From positions 17,459,244 through 17,523,243 of the forward strand of contig NC_050470.1 in the NCBI RefSeq assembly GCF_013373865.1: 64,000 nucleotides of DNA, in the 5' to 3' direction. The translations under genes were made by a program, and so were the position numbers. Source of the stretch: Monomorium pharaonis (Eukaryota > Arthropoda > Insecta > Hymenoptera > Formicidae). Shown here piece after piece: positions 22,809 to 31,865 of the stretch. Under the pieces are notes generated by a model that was not told the DNA's origin, searched no databases, and saw only the letters and a list, made by a program, of their open reading frames with translations. The stretch's first letter is position 1, and each line of letters begins with the position of its first letter.

Positions 22809-23150
22809 CTAGACTCGAGCGAGTTCTATATACCTTTGTGTATCGTAGCGTCTCTTGGGAAAATTCCACCAGTTTCCATGTAATATGGCGTCCTTCGAAA
22901 AAGTTCTACCGGCGTCCTTCGAAAAGGAGATTTTACCGGCTTTTATGCGATGTAACGATCTTCGAGAGAGATCTATTAGCGTCCTTCGAGAAGAGAGTTC
23001 TATCGGTTTTCTTGGAGAAAGTTCTACCGGCGTCCTTCGAGAAAGATCTATCGGCGTCCTTCGAGAAAGTTCTACCGGCGTCTCTGTAATATGGCGGCTA
23101 TCACGCACGTTCCGCCGGTTTCCACGTGTTGCAATGGCACTTACTAACAC
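22809..23150 (-). CDS. Leader open frame with an 8-residue repeat, Gypsy element
   Basis: A 113-codon frame between the 5' LTR and gag, ending 18 bases before the gag start. Its centre is a repeated octapeptide of the type T-P-(V/I)-(E/D)-L-S-R-R, about five units, matching a ~24-bp DNA tandem repeat (ACCGGCGTCCTTCGAGAAAG on +) at about 22895-23085. I do not recognise the protein. It may be translated ahead of gag, or may simply be an open frame through an untranslated leader repeat. Many retroelement leaders lack ORFs, so this needs expression evidence. Confidence 0.3.
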   Translation of the reverse strand: MLVSAIATRGNRRNVRDSRHITETPVELSRRTPIDLSRRTPVELSPRKPIELSSRRTLIDLSRRSLHRIKAGKISFSKDAGRTFSKDAILHGNWWNFPKRRYDTQRYIELARV

Positions 23151-23235
23151 TTGATTTTACTTGATCGTAACGACCGCACTTTCGATTTTCCAGAGAAAAA
23201 AAAAACGAAAAACGGTACGCTGAGAGAAATGGGGG

Positions 23236-23253
23236 CGATCCCACTTCTGAGAC
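23236..23253 (-). other. Candidate primer binding site
   Basis: Directly inside the 5' LTR the coding strand reads GTCTCAGAAGTGGGATCG. CAGAAGTGGGAT resembles the complement of a tRNA 3' region (a tRNA-Leu type ends ..ATCCCACTTCTG..). The match to a specific tRNA was not verified. Confidence 0.4.
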
Positions 23254-23629
23254 TGTAAGGATGGCTTGGGATAGGTTATCAAGGAAACACGTACTTTCCT
23301 TGTAACTAAATACGAGATTTATTCCGACGAAAGATACACCGTTTGGATTGTCCCGTACACTTATTCACGCGAGCGCAGGCACTAGCTAACGGCCGCGACC
23401 GCTTACCGAAAATCTTAATGCCGATGCTTCTCGCTTCCAATGCGACAACGTCGTCGTCACCTCAGTTGAACACGAAGCAGCCCTACTCCCCCTTTTTCGG
23501 TGCCTCGCTTGCGCGCTCTTTTCCGACCAATCACGACGCGGCGTGACGTCACAGCGCTAGTCCTGCCAAAACGCTCAGTAGCGCCCAAGTAGTACGGAAA
23601 GGGGGCGCTTGGGTGGGGTAACCCTTACA
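23254..23629 (-). repeat. 5' LTR of the Gypsy element
   Basis: 376 bp, same sequence as 17597-17972, followed by CCTA (23630-23633). It contains the promoter for the minus-strand transcript; no strong TATA box was seen. A 67-codon open frame inside is present in both LTRs and is probably meaningless. Confidence 0.92.
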
Positions 23630-23654
23630 CCTAGGATAAAGTGTGCTGTGTGGG

Positions 23655-26248
23655 ATATGTACATGTATATATTTTAGCACATAATTCCCAGGAGGTCAAG
23701 TACTTAAATTAATTTCACATAAAACAAAAAATACTCTTTGAATGCAATTTCGTTGTTTTATGTAAAATTAATTTAAGAATTTGACTTCCTGGAAATTATA
23801 AGTGCTAAAATTATAAAGAATAGATATAATTATGAAGGGAAAAGGTAACATTAAAAATAGTCTTTTTAATAAACTTCTTAATATATTTAACACATATTTA
23901 TCAACAAAATAAGCTTATATCTAAACAAATATATACATATTATACTTTATGATTATTAGTAAAATATTTTAAAAATAACTTTTAAAAACAAAAAACGAGG
24001 GAAAATAAGAGAAAAACATTAAATAAACTTCACGTAATGTTAAACAAAATTATAGCTCTGCTCCAGATGTCAATCACAATCTCAATGTCAATCACAACAT
24101 CTCCTATAGTTTTATAAAATCCGAAATTGTCAGGACATGATAGTGACATGAGAGTGCAAGCGCTTCCATTTGAGTTCAGTTTTCTGTAAAAAGAAAGTAA
24201 TAAATAATATTATATAACGCTCACCAATACACTAAACATATATAGAATATTAAATACGTATTTAGAATATTCGGATTGGTACGAATGAACTGTCATGCGC
24301 ATGTACGCATCTCACTATTTTGCACGCCAGTGCACGCGTCTGCACGCGCAACGCCGCAACATGATGATGTGCGCGAGGTTAGTAGCGAGTCAGTTTTCAG
24401 TTTTATGCATAATTTGCATATTTTATTGTGAAGGAAAATACGGCTGTGCTTAATTTAAAGTTTAGTCTAACACTATGGATTGTATAATCAGATAAGTCTC
24501 ACAAAATTTTTATTTTTTTGTATGGAGTAAGTATTCTGAGATAAGATGAATACTTTGTGTTATGTTTTATTTTTAGTTATATTAAAAGCAAGAGAGGAAG
24601 AAACACTATTTGAGCGTAAAGTAGAAGAGTAGACGAGTAAGGAAAGAAAGATGTAAAAGAGAGATCAACCTCACAGCTTGGAATTTACAGTGTGCCGAAC
24701 AGAATATGTGGACCTTGAAGGTATCAAATAACATAATTTTACTTAAAAAGTTATAGGATGAAGTGAACAATTTATTTTTTGTGTGAGAAAGTATCTATTA
24801 CAATCTAACTTGTTCCGAGAAAACCTTTACAAAAGATTTAATAAAGAACAAGCAATTTGATGAGATTATCATATCATTATTATCATATTTATTATTCGAA
24901 TTTTAAAGAGAAACAGTAAGAAATTTTATTAATACATTATTAAAAAATTGTTGGCTGTTACACCAAAATTCTCTTTCTTGTAAGCTGATGTATGCTATTG
25001 ATAAAAAATTCACCAAAGTTCATCCCTCTTTTAGCTCAGCGAACCATTATATGTATAGAGAATTGACAGAGCAATTCATATCAAAATGATTATCTAAAGG
25101 TGTACTTCCTAGTTCTTCAAGTATGTTATTTTATGGCATTATCTTATGGCAGGCTAGGTAAGAGAATAATGACAAATGTTATAATTTTATTTTAATATTG
25201 TATTGCAACTGTGTGGCTCTTAAAGGTATCGTACAACTATCTTTTTTAGATTACTGAAATAAATAAAAAGCCTGAAATCTGATCTGAAACAATTACAACA
25301 AAGTATACAGACTAATATCACTCAACTAACCTGCCGATGATGTGGTCGCAGGCTGTAATATAGGAAATATGTTTATGAATGTCAAGGATTATCTGTAGGT
25401 CTTAGTCATTTAGTAACTGTCATGCATTTTGTGTCAGCCAGATATACGCCTCAGAAATATACTGATAAAGCTTTTAGTTACATTAAAAACTAAAAAGTAA
25501 GTATTTAAATACTCTGTTCCCGAAATAATTTATTCTAATTAATACAATTCTCTTCATACATTCACAATAATAACATTCCGAATTTTTATTTATATTTTTG
25601 ATTCTCTAACTTAATTGTTTGTAAATTGAGGCATGTATAAGACGAAAGACTACAAAATAGGCATATATGAGACGAAAGACAAAATAAGATATTTTTATTT
25701 ATAGAATAATTTAAGAATGACCAGTGGATGTGCGTATGATTATCTGGAAATGTGCACAAAAGTGGAACTTGAGAAGGAACATTTGATTATTCCCATCTCT
25801 AATTTGCTGGGTTTTATTCTAAAAACATATAATGGCTATAATTCATTCTTACCTGTTCTAATCCTTGTGAAAATTTCTTCAGCTTTTATAAACTTCAGTT
25901 ATTCTTTACGTTCTTTTAAATTTTAAGAAGAACAGTTGTCCGAATGATGTAAGAATAATTAGCAGAATCCTGTAATATAAAATTAGTTTTAATATGATAC
26001 GTCTTTATAAATTATATTTATAAATTTATAACTGCCTTTATATATTGCATGATTTACACATATGCTAGGTGACTTTTGTAACTAGAAATGTATGTAAAAC
26101 TAGCAGCCCAAATAATAAATTATCTTTAAATTTACTTAAGAAATACATTATTTAAATATAAAAATATGTAGTTGTGCGGATCAAAACAGGAAACATATCG
26201 CTATGTATTTTGTCAATAATAGGTTTGATAATATACATATGGGAGCGT
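23655..26248. other. Interior of element C, no recognisable gene
   Basis: AT-rich. 24290-24420 is GC-richer (TGCACGCGTCTGCACGCG) and might be a promoter. The stretch 24700-25010 is repeated inverted at 51785-52010, so it is dispersed. Around 25010-25140 one frame reads like a decayed protein (..FTKVHPSFSSANHYMYREL..) with a stop, which could be a transposase relic, but I cannot assign it. A 69-codon frame at 25717-25926 matches nothing known to me. Confidence 0.4.
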
Positions 26249-26968
26249 CCCAGATGCGCACAGTAATAAACGGACACAGCAAGCTGAGTGAAACGGACAC
26301 AGTAACAAACGGACACAGACCAAACGGACACAGTAATAAACGGACACAGTAACAAACGGACACAGTAACAAACGGACACAGACCAAATGCGCACAGAGCG
26401 AAACGGACACAGTGCGAAACGGACACAGTACCCAGATAGCACACGGACGTCCTTAGGGCGTCCTCAGGACGTCCAAGACAGACTTCGTGGATATCCTGAG
26501 GACGTCCTGATTTTATCCCGGAACGTTCTCAGGACATCCTGAGGAATAGCAAACGAGCGCCACTTTTTAGTCCTCAGGACATCCTGAGGACAGTCCACCG
26601 GACGTCCTAAGGATACCATAGGATTTCCTCAGGACATCCTCAGAAATAGCAAACAATAACCACTTTTTGTCAGATTTTTTAGATTATTTTTAGGATTTAT
26701 GATAAATGTATCGATTTTTTATAAGAATTGAAACGTTTCTCAGAAAAATTTAAAAAATAAAAAATTCCGATCAAATTAGAAAATTTTTAAATATTTCTAA
26801 GTATTTTTAACAGTTTTTGAAAATTGAAAAAAACTTTAACAAAAAATTAAAAATTCAAATTATTTCTGCGATAATTTTCTAAGAGGAAGAAGACTATAAC
26901 ATAGTATATATGTTTCAGCGACAGTTGTACCTAGCTGTTAAAGCATGTTTAATCTCTCTACCCGAGAA

Positions 26969-27024
26969 AATAGTCACCTATCCAAGTATCAACCATCGCC
27001 GACGTTGCTTGACTTCGAAGACCA
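26969..27024 (-). ncRNA. 5S rRNA-like internal control region in element F
   Basis: On the minus strand: CTTCGAAGTCAAGCAACGTC, then GGCGATGGTTGATACTTGGA and TAGGTGACTA. It is closer than the D copy to 5S at the A-box side (AAGCAACGTCGG). The two copies keep this block while flanking text has drifted. A poly-T terminator is not obvious nearby. Confidence 0.65.
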
Positions 27025-27434
27025 TAATACGCATCCTAACGCTTCGTGATGATCCATGAGTACTTCTTGTTTATGCGTACATATTTGTTATAGATCATTA
27101 CAATAGATGTTGTCAGAAGAATGAAACATATATAGTTAACTTATATTTTTATAAATAAATATAAAGTTTTACAGTTTTTTAAAATCATTTTTACATATAC
27201 GCACGAAATAGCATGTGGAATAACTTATTAAAAAAACTGTTTTTGCGCCGTTCATATAAAATAAAATAATTATTTTATGTCATTTTTTATAATTTTTTAG
27301 TATTGTTAATATGCCATATTATTTCAATAAGTGTAGACATTCAATCTGACTTTGAAGTCAACATTTTTACACATTTGATTTTGCAATACATTCTAGAAAT
27401 ACGTACGATATTCAAAGATTTCTCACTTACTATA

Positions 27435-28384
27435 CCCAGACAGCACCAGATATCGTACGAATATTATACTCTCATACGTAATGTACTGTGATCATACCGA
27501 ATATACGTAAAACATTCATATAACGTCTCAGTAGAATGTCATTTTGATATATCCTCAAGATAAACTTAGAATATAGCGACTGAACTTCGCAACTCCTACT
27601 GAATATACTGAGATTATATCTAATATACTCAAAACATCCGTAAAATATCCTATGATATATCTCATGTATATCTATCACATATTTCCAAAATATCCGCGTA
27701 ATATCGAAAGTGAATCATGTCAACGCTATCTATGATCTGTAACGTTACGCATTTTCGTCTGCCGTGTGATGCAGACACGTGGTGAAGTGTAGGGTGTGAA
27801 CGTGCGAACACGAACTCACGGACAACGTGGTTTTCTCAGGAATTACGCCCAGATAACTCTGGTATGTACATAAGATATAATATAGTAACGTAAACTATAA
27901 TAATATATATATATATTGTATATATACATATATTATTTAGGTTATAACCTACAATTATCTGAGCATAATTTCCCAAAGCACCCCAGCGTATTCAACAGAT
28001 ATTACGCTTCATTTTTTGCGATAGCTTCCTGATGTGCGAAATGATTAATTCCTCTTCTTATTTCTTCTTGCTAATTCTGTATGTTTAATTCCTTGTTCCT
28101 TATTCCTCTCATTATGCATGAGCCCATATAATGTGAACATACTGTAGACATATTGTGAATATACTGAAGATATACTTTAGACATACGTATAACATTCTTA
28201 AGATATATTCGGTATATTCTCATAAACTGCCAGCGAAATTCTATGGGATAAGGCAACGCGGACATAGTACGTTATGAGTATATACTCGCCATATCACAGA
28301 CGTATCTCTAATATTATACGAATATTGCAATATACTTTCGCAATATCCTATTATCGTTCTCATAATCTACATGTGCTGTCTGGG
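27435..28384. mobile_element. CCCAG-clan element G1 (950 bp), recent
   Basis: CCCAGACAGCACCAGATATCG.. to ..CTACATGTGCTGTCTGGG, TA on both sides (27433-27434, 28385-28386). Nearly identical, in inverted orientation, to G2 at 35890-36837; the two longest frames encode the same peptides in both. Ends hold ATATTCGTACGA-like and GGATATC-like blocks; the centre has a (TA)n run. Non-coding. Confidence 0.9.
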
Positions 28385-29160
28385 TATTAATTTACCCGTC
28401 TTCTTCAAAAATTACTATACGTCCAGGATGTCCCTGAATACTATTTTAGGATGTCCTGAGGACTCTTTCAGGACGTCCTAAGGACTATCTTAGGTTGTCC
28501 TGAGGATTGTTTTAGAATGTCTTAAGGACTGTCTTAGGATATCCTGAGGACTTTCAGGATATCATATTCTTAGAACATTCTGTACTATCTAAAATGTCTG
28601 ATATTTATACAGTCATTATATTTAAGTTTATCTTCAGACATTTTGTAGCTAATGAAACTCTTTATACAATATTTTAAGAATAACGTTTTCAGCTAGCATA
28701 CATATATCCTCAGGACATCCTAAGGATGTCCTCAAGACATGAGTAAAATTTTAATTTATATTAATACTATTACAGAATCTAACATTCTAAACTTACTTTA
28801 GAAGTCAAATTTATACATAAAATATTTATATAAAATATTTACAATAATACAACTATTATATCCTGACAAGATCCCAGGACATCCCAGGACATATTCAGGA
28901 TGATCCTGAGGACGTCCTGTGCTATCTGGGTAACAAACGGACACAGACCAAATGTGCGCAGAGCGAAACGGACACAGACCAAATGTGCGCAGAGCGAAAC
29001 GGACACAGACCAAATGCGCACGGACCAAATGCACACGGACCAAATGCGCATACTGCACATGCACACACTGCACGTGCGCACGGACCAAATGCAATCCATG
29101 TACATTGCAAGCAGAGTAAAGTCTACATAGGTTAGCGACTTGGACGGGGTGGGTGCGGAA

Positions 29161-29181
29161 GGGGGGCCGAAGGCCCCCCTT
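29161..29181. other. Perfect GC-rich hairpin
   Basis: GGGGGGCCGAAGGCCCCCC forms an 8-bp stem with a 3-base loop in the centre of E, followed by a C tract and (GT)n. It would be very stable as RNA. Role unknown. Confidence 0.6.
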
Positions 29182-30419
29182 GCATCCCCCCCCGTGTGTG
29201 TGTGTGTGTGCGCGTGCAAAGCATTCACTGCATCACATGCGTTTGCGACTTTCCGTGTATGCATTTGGTCTGTGCGCATGTGCAGTGTGCGCATTTGGTC
29301 TGTGTCCGTTTCGCACTGTGTCCGTTTCGCTCTGTGCGCATTTGGTCTGTGTCCGTTTCGCACTGTGTCCGTTTCGCTCTGTGCGCATTTGGTCTGTGTC
29401 CGTTTGGTCTGTGTCCGTTTGTTACTGTGTCCGTTTCACTCAGCTTGCTGTGTCCGTTTATTAATGTGCGCATCTGGGACTCACTCATACATATCTGTTA
29501 GTTTTAACTTTAACGATAAATTTATTGCTTCGCAAGATGGAGTAGAACTTTTATCTGCCATACTTTTTTGTTCATTTTGTGCAAAAATGCATCGAATAAG
29601 CAGCGTATACAATTTTGTCGAAATTGTATGATGGATCTAAAATGTATAATTATCAATGTACGTCAATTCCACAATACATGTGTTGTATCGAATTAATATG
29701 TAGTATCAAAAATAAAAAATATATTAAGGCGGTTATAACTTATAAATCTATTATGTTGTTGCTGACTAAACATAACCTACAAAACATGTAGGAAAGATTA
29801 TAATAAGTTATTTATGATGTATATTATACATAAGAAAAATAATATATGTTAATTAAATGCAGCAACATTTTCTACACCTTTTTATATAATCTTTAATAAA
29901 TGTTGACTTAAAAAACATAAAGGATTGCCTAATTAAATTCAAGTTGCAAGAAAACAACGTCTCTCTTTCGTCATTATAGCATCCACTAGCGGAAAGCGCG
30001 CCTAATAGCACGAGATGTACGTTGTGCGATTGAGGTTAGAGTCTCACAAGATTCAAATTTTATAATATCCATATAACATAAATAAAACAATTGTTGTGTA
30101 ACCACGCAACATTGTGGTTACATCACTGTTCGGTTATTGTAACATACAAATAACGGAGTAATATTATAGCTTCATAACTTTGTTACATCACATATATGTA
30201 GTAAAGTTTCGTAACTATAATATAAATAGAGTGTAACATCTGTTACATTACATGTTACTCCCACGTTATATTGCATTTATATTTGGTGTTTGCTGGGTAT
30301 CTATAAGATCTATGCAGAGCCATAACTCCGGCATATAGTAAGGCACTATAAAAGTGAGTATTCTCACGTCCGTCATTTTTCTTCAAACTAGTCAAGTAAC
30401 TAGCATGATATTTTATATA

Positions 30420-30558
30420 TGGTTTGTTTGCGTCGCCATGCTCCGACATGCTCCTACTCACTCCAACGCATTCTAATAGGTTGGCGTCATCGGAATCAAC
30501 GTATTGGAGTGCGTTGGGGTGAATAGGAGCTTGTTGGGGCATGTGACGCGAACAGACC
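30420..30558. mobile_element. Palindromic MITE T, copy T1
   Basis: TGGTTTGTTTGCGTCGCCATG.. to ..GTGACGCGAACAGACC, arms CATGCTCC/GGAGC.TG and CAACGC/GCGTTG. TA on both sides. One base differs from T2 over about 139 bp as read by eye. Confidence 0.85.
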
Positions 30559-30572
30559 TATAAAGACCTATA

Positions 30573-30713
30573 TGGTTTGTTTGCGTCGCCATGCTCCGAC
30601 ATGCTCCTACTCACTCCAACGCATTCTAATAGGTTGGCGTCATCGGAATCAACGTATTGGAGTGCGTTGGGGTGAATAGGAGCATGTTGGGGCATGTGAC
30701 GCGAACAGACCCA
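30573..30713. mobile_element. Palindromic MITE T, copy T2
   Basis: Same unit and orientation as T1, flanked by TA (30571-30572, 30714-30715), inserted in the left tip of H3 (CCTA/TAATCAAAG). Confidence 0.85.
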
Positions 30714-30882
30714 TAATCAAAGATGCGCCAATGACCCCCCACCATGACTGCTATCCACCATCTTGTACCCATACGGTGACTGAATGGGGGCTGGGGCCGG
30801 GGGCTGGGGTCTGGGGCTGGGGTCTGGAGTAGTGGAGATAGTAAACAATGCGAGCCTGCTTCAAGTTGTACGCAGCCATATA

Positions 30883-31115
30883 ATGCCTTGTCTACAATGC
30901 GGTCGTTTACTTAGGTCGTAGTCTTGAAATCGCAGAGTCGCGTGTGATGATATGCCCAGTCTACGATGAGTCGTTGATCGTTGGTCGTAAGAAATTTAAC
31001 CAATTATGTTCGGTTATTCTTCTCTAAGATCAACTGTGATTGGTTAAATTTCTTACGACCAACGACCAACGACTCATTGTAGACTGGGCATAAGACTCCC
31101 ATTGTAGACGCTGCA
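30883..31115. mobile_element. TA-flanked MITE U2 containing U
   Basis: ATGCCTTGTCTACAATG.. to ..CATTGTAGACGCTGCA, TA on both sides. H1 (8110-8116, GTTATATGGCTGCG) is the empty site. Confidence 0.65.
30953..31090. mobile_element. Palindromic MITE U (138 bp)
   Basis: TGCCCAGTCTACGATGAGTC.. to ..GACTCATTGTAGACTGGGCA with arms of about 55 bp (GGTCGTAAGAAATTTAACCA). TA on both sides (30951-30952, 31091-31092). Confidence 0.85.
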
Positions 31116-31349
31116 TAACAGATGCAAATTTAATTTTTCTTGTTCTTCCTGTGTGTATCGTCAAAATATAGTGACCCTCGAGAGTGCAGAGATTGAATTA
31201 CCTTATAATTTCTGACACATTTCTTTAACCTGTACTGCTCAACACAGAGCACTCTCCCCTCTTTCTCGCCCAGCGTGGGTACGCAATGGCGGATAAACCA
31301 TGTGACTCAAGTGACCAATCAAAATTGTGTTCGGCTGTGGCGAATCTTT

Positions 31350-31470
31350 TGGTCTGTTCTTTCTAGCTGCACTGTTGCACCGGTACAATAAGTTAAAGGA
31401 AGACAAGTATATTTTTTCTCATTCTAACTTATTGCACCAGTGCAACAGTGCAGCTAGAAAGAACAGACCA
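31350..31470. mobile_element. Palindromic MITE V (121 bp)
   Basis: TGGTCTGTTCTTTCTAGCTG.. and its reverse complement, arms about 45 bp. Flanked by TTT (31347-31349, 31471-31473). A 3-bp duplication suggests a Harbinger relative. It sits near the right end of H3. Confidence 0.8.
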
Positions 31471-31527
31471 TTTGATTATAGGTCTTTAATTTTATATAAT
31501 ACATATAATACATCGCAATAACTTTTA

Positions 31528-31865
31528 GGCCGAAATCACATGGTACGGAATAGAGCTGCGGAATAGAACGTGCGTCATAGAAGCAGCTAATCAGGGCCCC
31601 GATTCTTGAATTCATTCGCAAGAGAAACGTATTCGCAAATTCTGTTCTTACAGAAAAGTTGAAAATTTATTGGCTATCGTATGGCTTTCAACCAATAAAC
31701 TTGCAACTTTTCTGTTAGAGCGGGTATTTGCGCATACGTTTTCTTGCGAATGAATTCAAGAATCGAGCCCCAGAGCTTTGCCGCATCAGAATGCGTTGAT
31801 GCTGCAAAGCTCTGATTGGCTGCTTCTATGACGCACGTTCTATTCCGCACCATGTGATTTTGGCC
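31528..31865. mobile_element. Harbinger-type MITE W containing X1
   Basis: GGCCGAAATCACATGGTACGG.. to ..CCATGTGATTTTGGCC, TTA on both sides (31525-31527, 31866-31868). Arms include GAATAGA.C.TGCGTCATAGAAGCAGC. X1 is inserted in the left arm. Confidence 0.85.
31595..31770. mobile_element. Harbinger-type MITE X, copy X1 (176 bp)
   Basis: GGCCCCGATTCTTGAATTC.. to ..GAATTCAAGAATCGAGCCC, duplication CAG on both sides. One internal difference from X2 as read by eye. CAG here and CTG at X2 fit the CWG targets reported for part of the PIF/Harbinger group. Confidence 0.85.

Larger units (their letters stand above)
17597..23629 (-). mobile_element. Ty3/Gypsy LTR retrotransposon, full length (6033 bp)
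   Basis: Two 376-bp LTRs with TGTAAGG..CCTTACA ends enclose a leader, a single gag-pol frame on the minus strand and a 3' region. The 4-bp duplication CCTA lies at 17593-17596 and 23630-23633. The LTRs appear identical wherever I compared them, and gag-pol is open throughout, so the insertion is young. There is no env frame. The element sits inside D. The 3' non-coding part (17973-18374) has a T tract at 18301-18327, which is poly(A) on the coding strand. Confidence 0.93.
16317..23654. mobile_element. CCCAG-clan element D, interrupted by a Gypsy element
   Basis: CCCACACAGCACACTTTATCC.. to ..GGATAAAGTGTGCTGTGTGGG, AT on both sides (16315-16316, 23655-23656). About 1.3 kb once the LTR element and its CCTA duplication are removed. 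Both ends contain dense GGATATCC/GATATCC repeats (16360-16560; 17420-17580). Its middle is homologous to the middle of F in inverted orientation and contains the 5S-like segment. Confidence 0.8.
26431..28930. mobile_element. CCCAG-clan element F (about 1.55 kb plus G1)
   Basis: CCCAGATAGCACACGGACGTCC.. to ..CTGTGCTATCTGGG, TA on both sides (26429-26430, 28931-28932), inserted in the left array of E. Both ends are rich in palindromic AGGACGTCC, CAGGACATCCTGAGGA and related blocks (26440-26650; 28440-28740). The interior 26700-27300 is homologous, inverted, to D. G1 is inserted at 27435. Confidence 0.85.
26249..29478. mobile_element. CCCAG-like element E with tandem-repeat arms
   Basis: Ends CCCAGATGCGCACA and its reverse complement. 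Both arms are arrays of short units such as GGACACAG, ACCAAATGCGCACAG and AGCGAAAC (26260-26430; 28933-29080; inverted at 29250-29470). The centre (29100-29250) has the hairpin at 29161-29181 and a short (GT)n. No flanking duplication was found (GT against AC), so its limits are less certain. It contains F. The arrays create several spurious Cys/Val-rich open frames. Confidence 0.65.
16075..30297. mobile_element. CCCAG-clan element C (14.2 kb with inserts)
   Basis: Left end CCCAGCAAACACCAATATA, right end ATATTTGGTGTTTGCTGGG, TA on both sides (16073-16074, 30298-30299). Splicing C and one TA out restores GGTCCATATCTATAAG, which matches the uninterrupted R arm at 7670-7695. C's own DNA is 16075-16316, 23655-26248 and 29479-30297, about 3.6 kb. 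Its ends hold repeated GTTACATG/CATGTAAC blocks, as in family A. The inserts are D and E. No transposase could be recognised in the remaining C sequence. Confidence 0.75.
7664..30314. mobile_element. hAT-like element R (8-bp TSD), heavily interrupted
   Basis: Its ends are CATAGACCTTATAGATA and, at the right, TATCTATAAGATCTATG, followed inward by a longer inverted repeat (GGACYGGCAAT.., TTTAGAG.. ACCGGAAAT..). The 8-bp duplication CAGAGCCA stands at 7656-7663 and 30315-30322. R's own sequence is only 7664-7861, 15955-16074 and 30298-30314. It is split by H1 and by C. Eight-bp duplications point to hAT or a similar superfamily; no coding sequence remains. Confidence 0.7.
6789..30322. mobile_element. 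Palindromic MITE P, host of the 23-kb nest
   Basis: P starts TGGCTCTGGCACACTAG and ends CTAGTGTGCCAGAGCCA; its arms are inverted repeats of each other (AGCGATGAGCGATATCCAAT). A TA lies outside both ends when the R insert is spliced out (flanking TAA at 6786-6788 and at 30323-30325). P itself is only about 170 bp. It is split by element I2 in its left arm and by R eight bases before its right end, so its last bases reappear at 30315-30322. Type: TA-duplicating, Tc1/mariner-like MITE. Confidence 0.65.
30561..31488. mobile_element. hAT-like element H, copy H3, with nested MITEs
   Basis: TAAAGACCTATAATCAAAGATG.. to ..TTATAGGTCTTTA; the direct repeat ATTTTATATA stands outside both ends once T1 is removed. 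It is inverted relative to H1 and gives the empty sites for Q. It holds T2, U2 > U and V. Confidence 0.7.

Noticed and set aside
26260..29470. Direct repeats at regular spacing resembling a CRISPR array
   Set aside because: Units are short, merge into each other without unique spacers, and the DNA is eukaryotic.
26152..29631. Long Cys/Val/Arg-rich frames on both strands
   Set aside because: They follow the satellite-like arms of element E and appear in all frames; no domain.
30255..30542. 95-codon minus frame
   Set aside because: It spans the end of C, R, P and MITE T1, so it is a chance frame across element joints.
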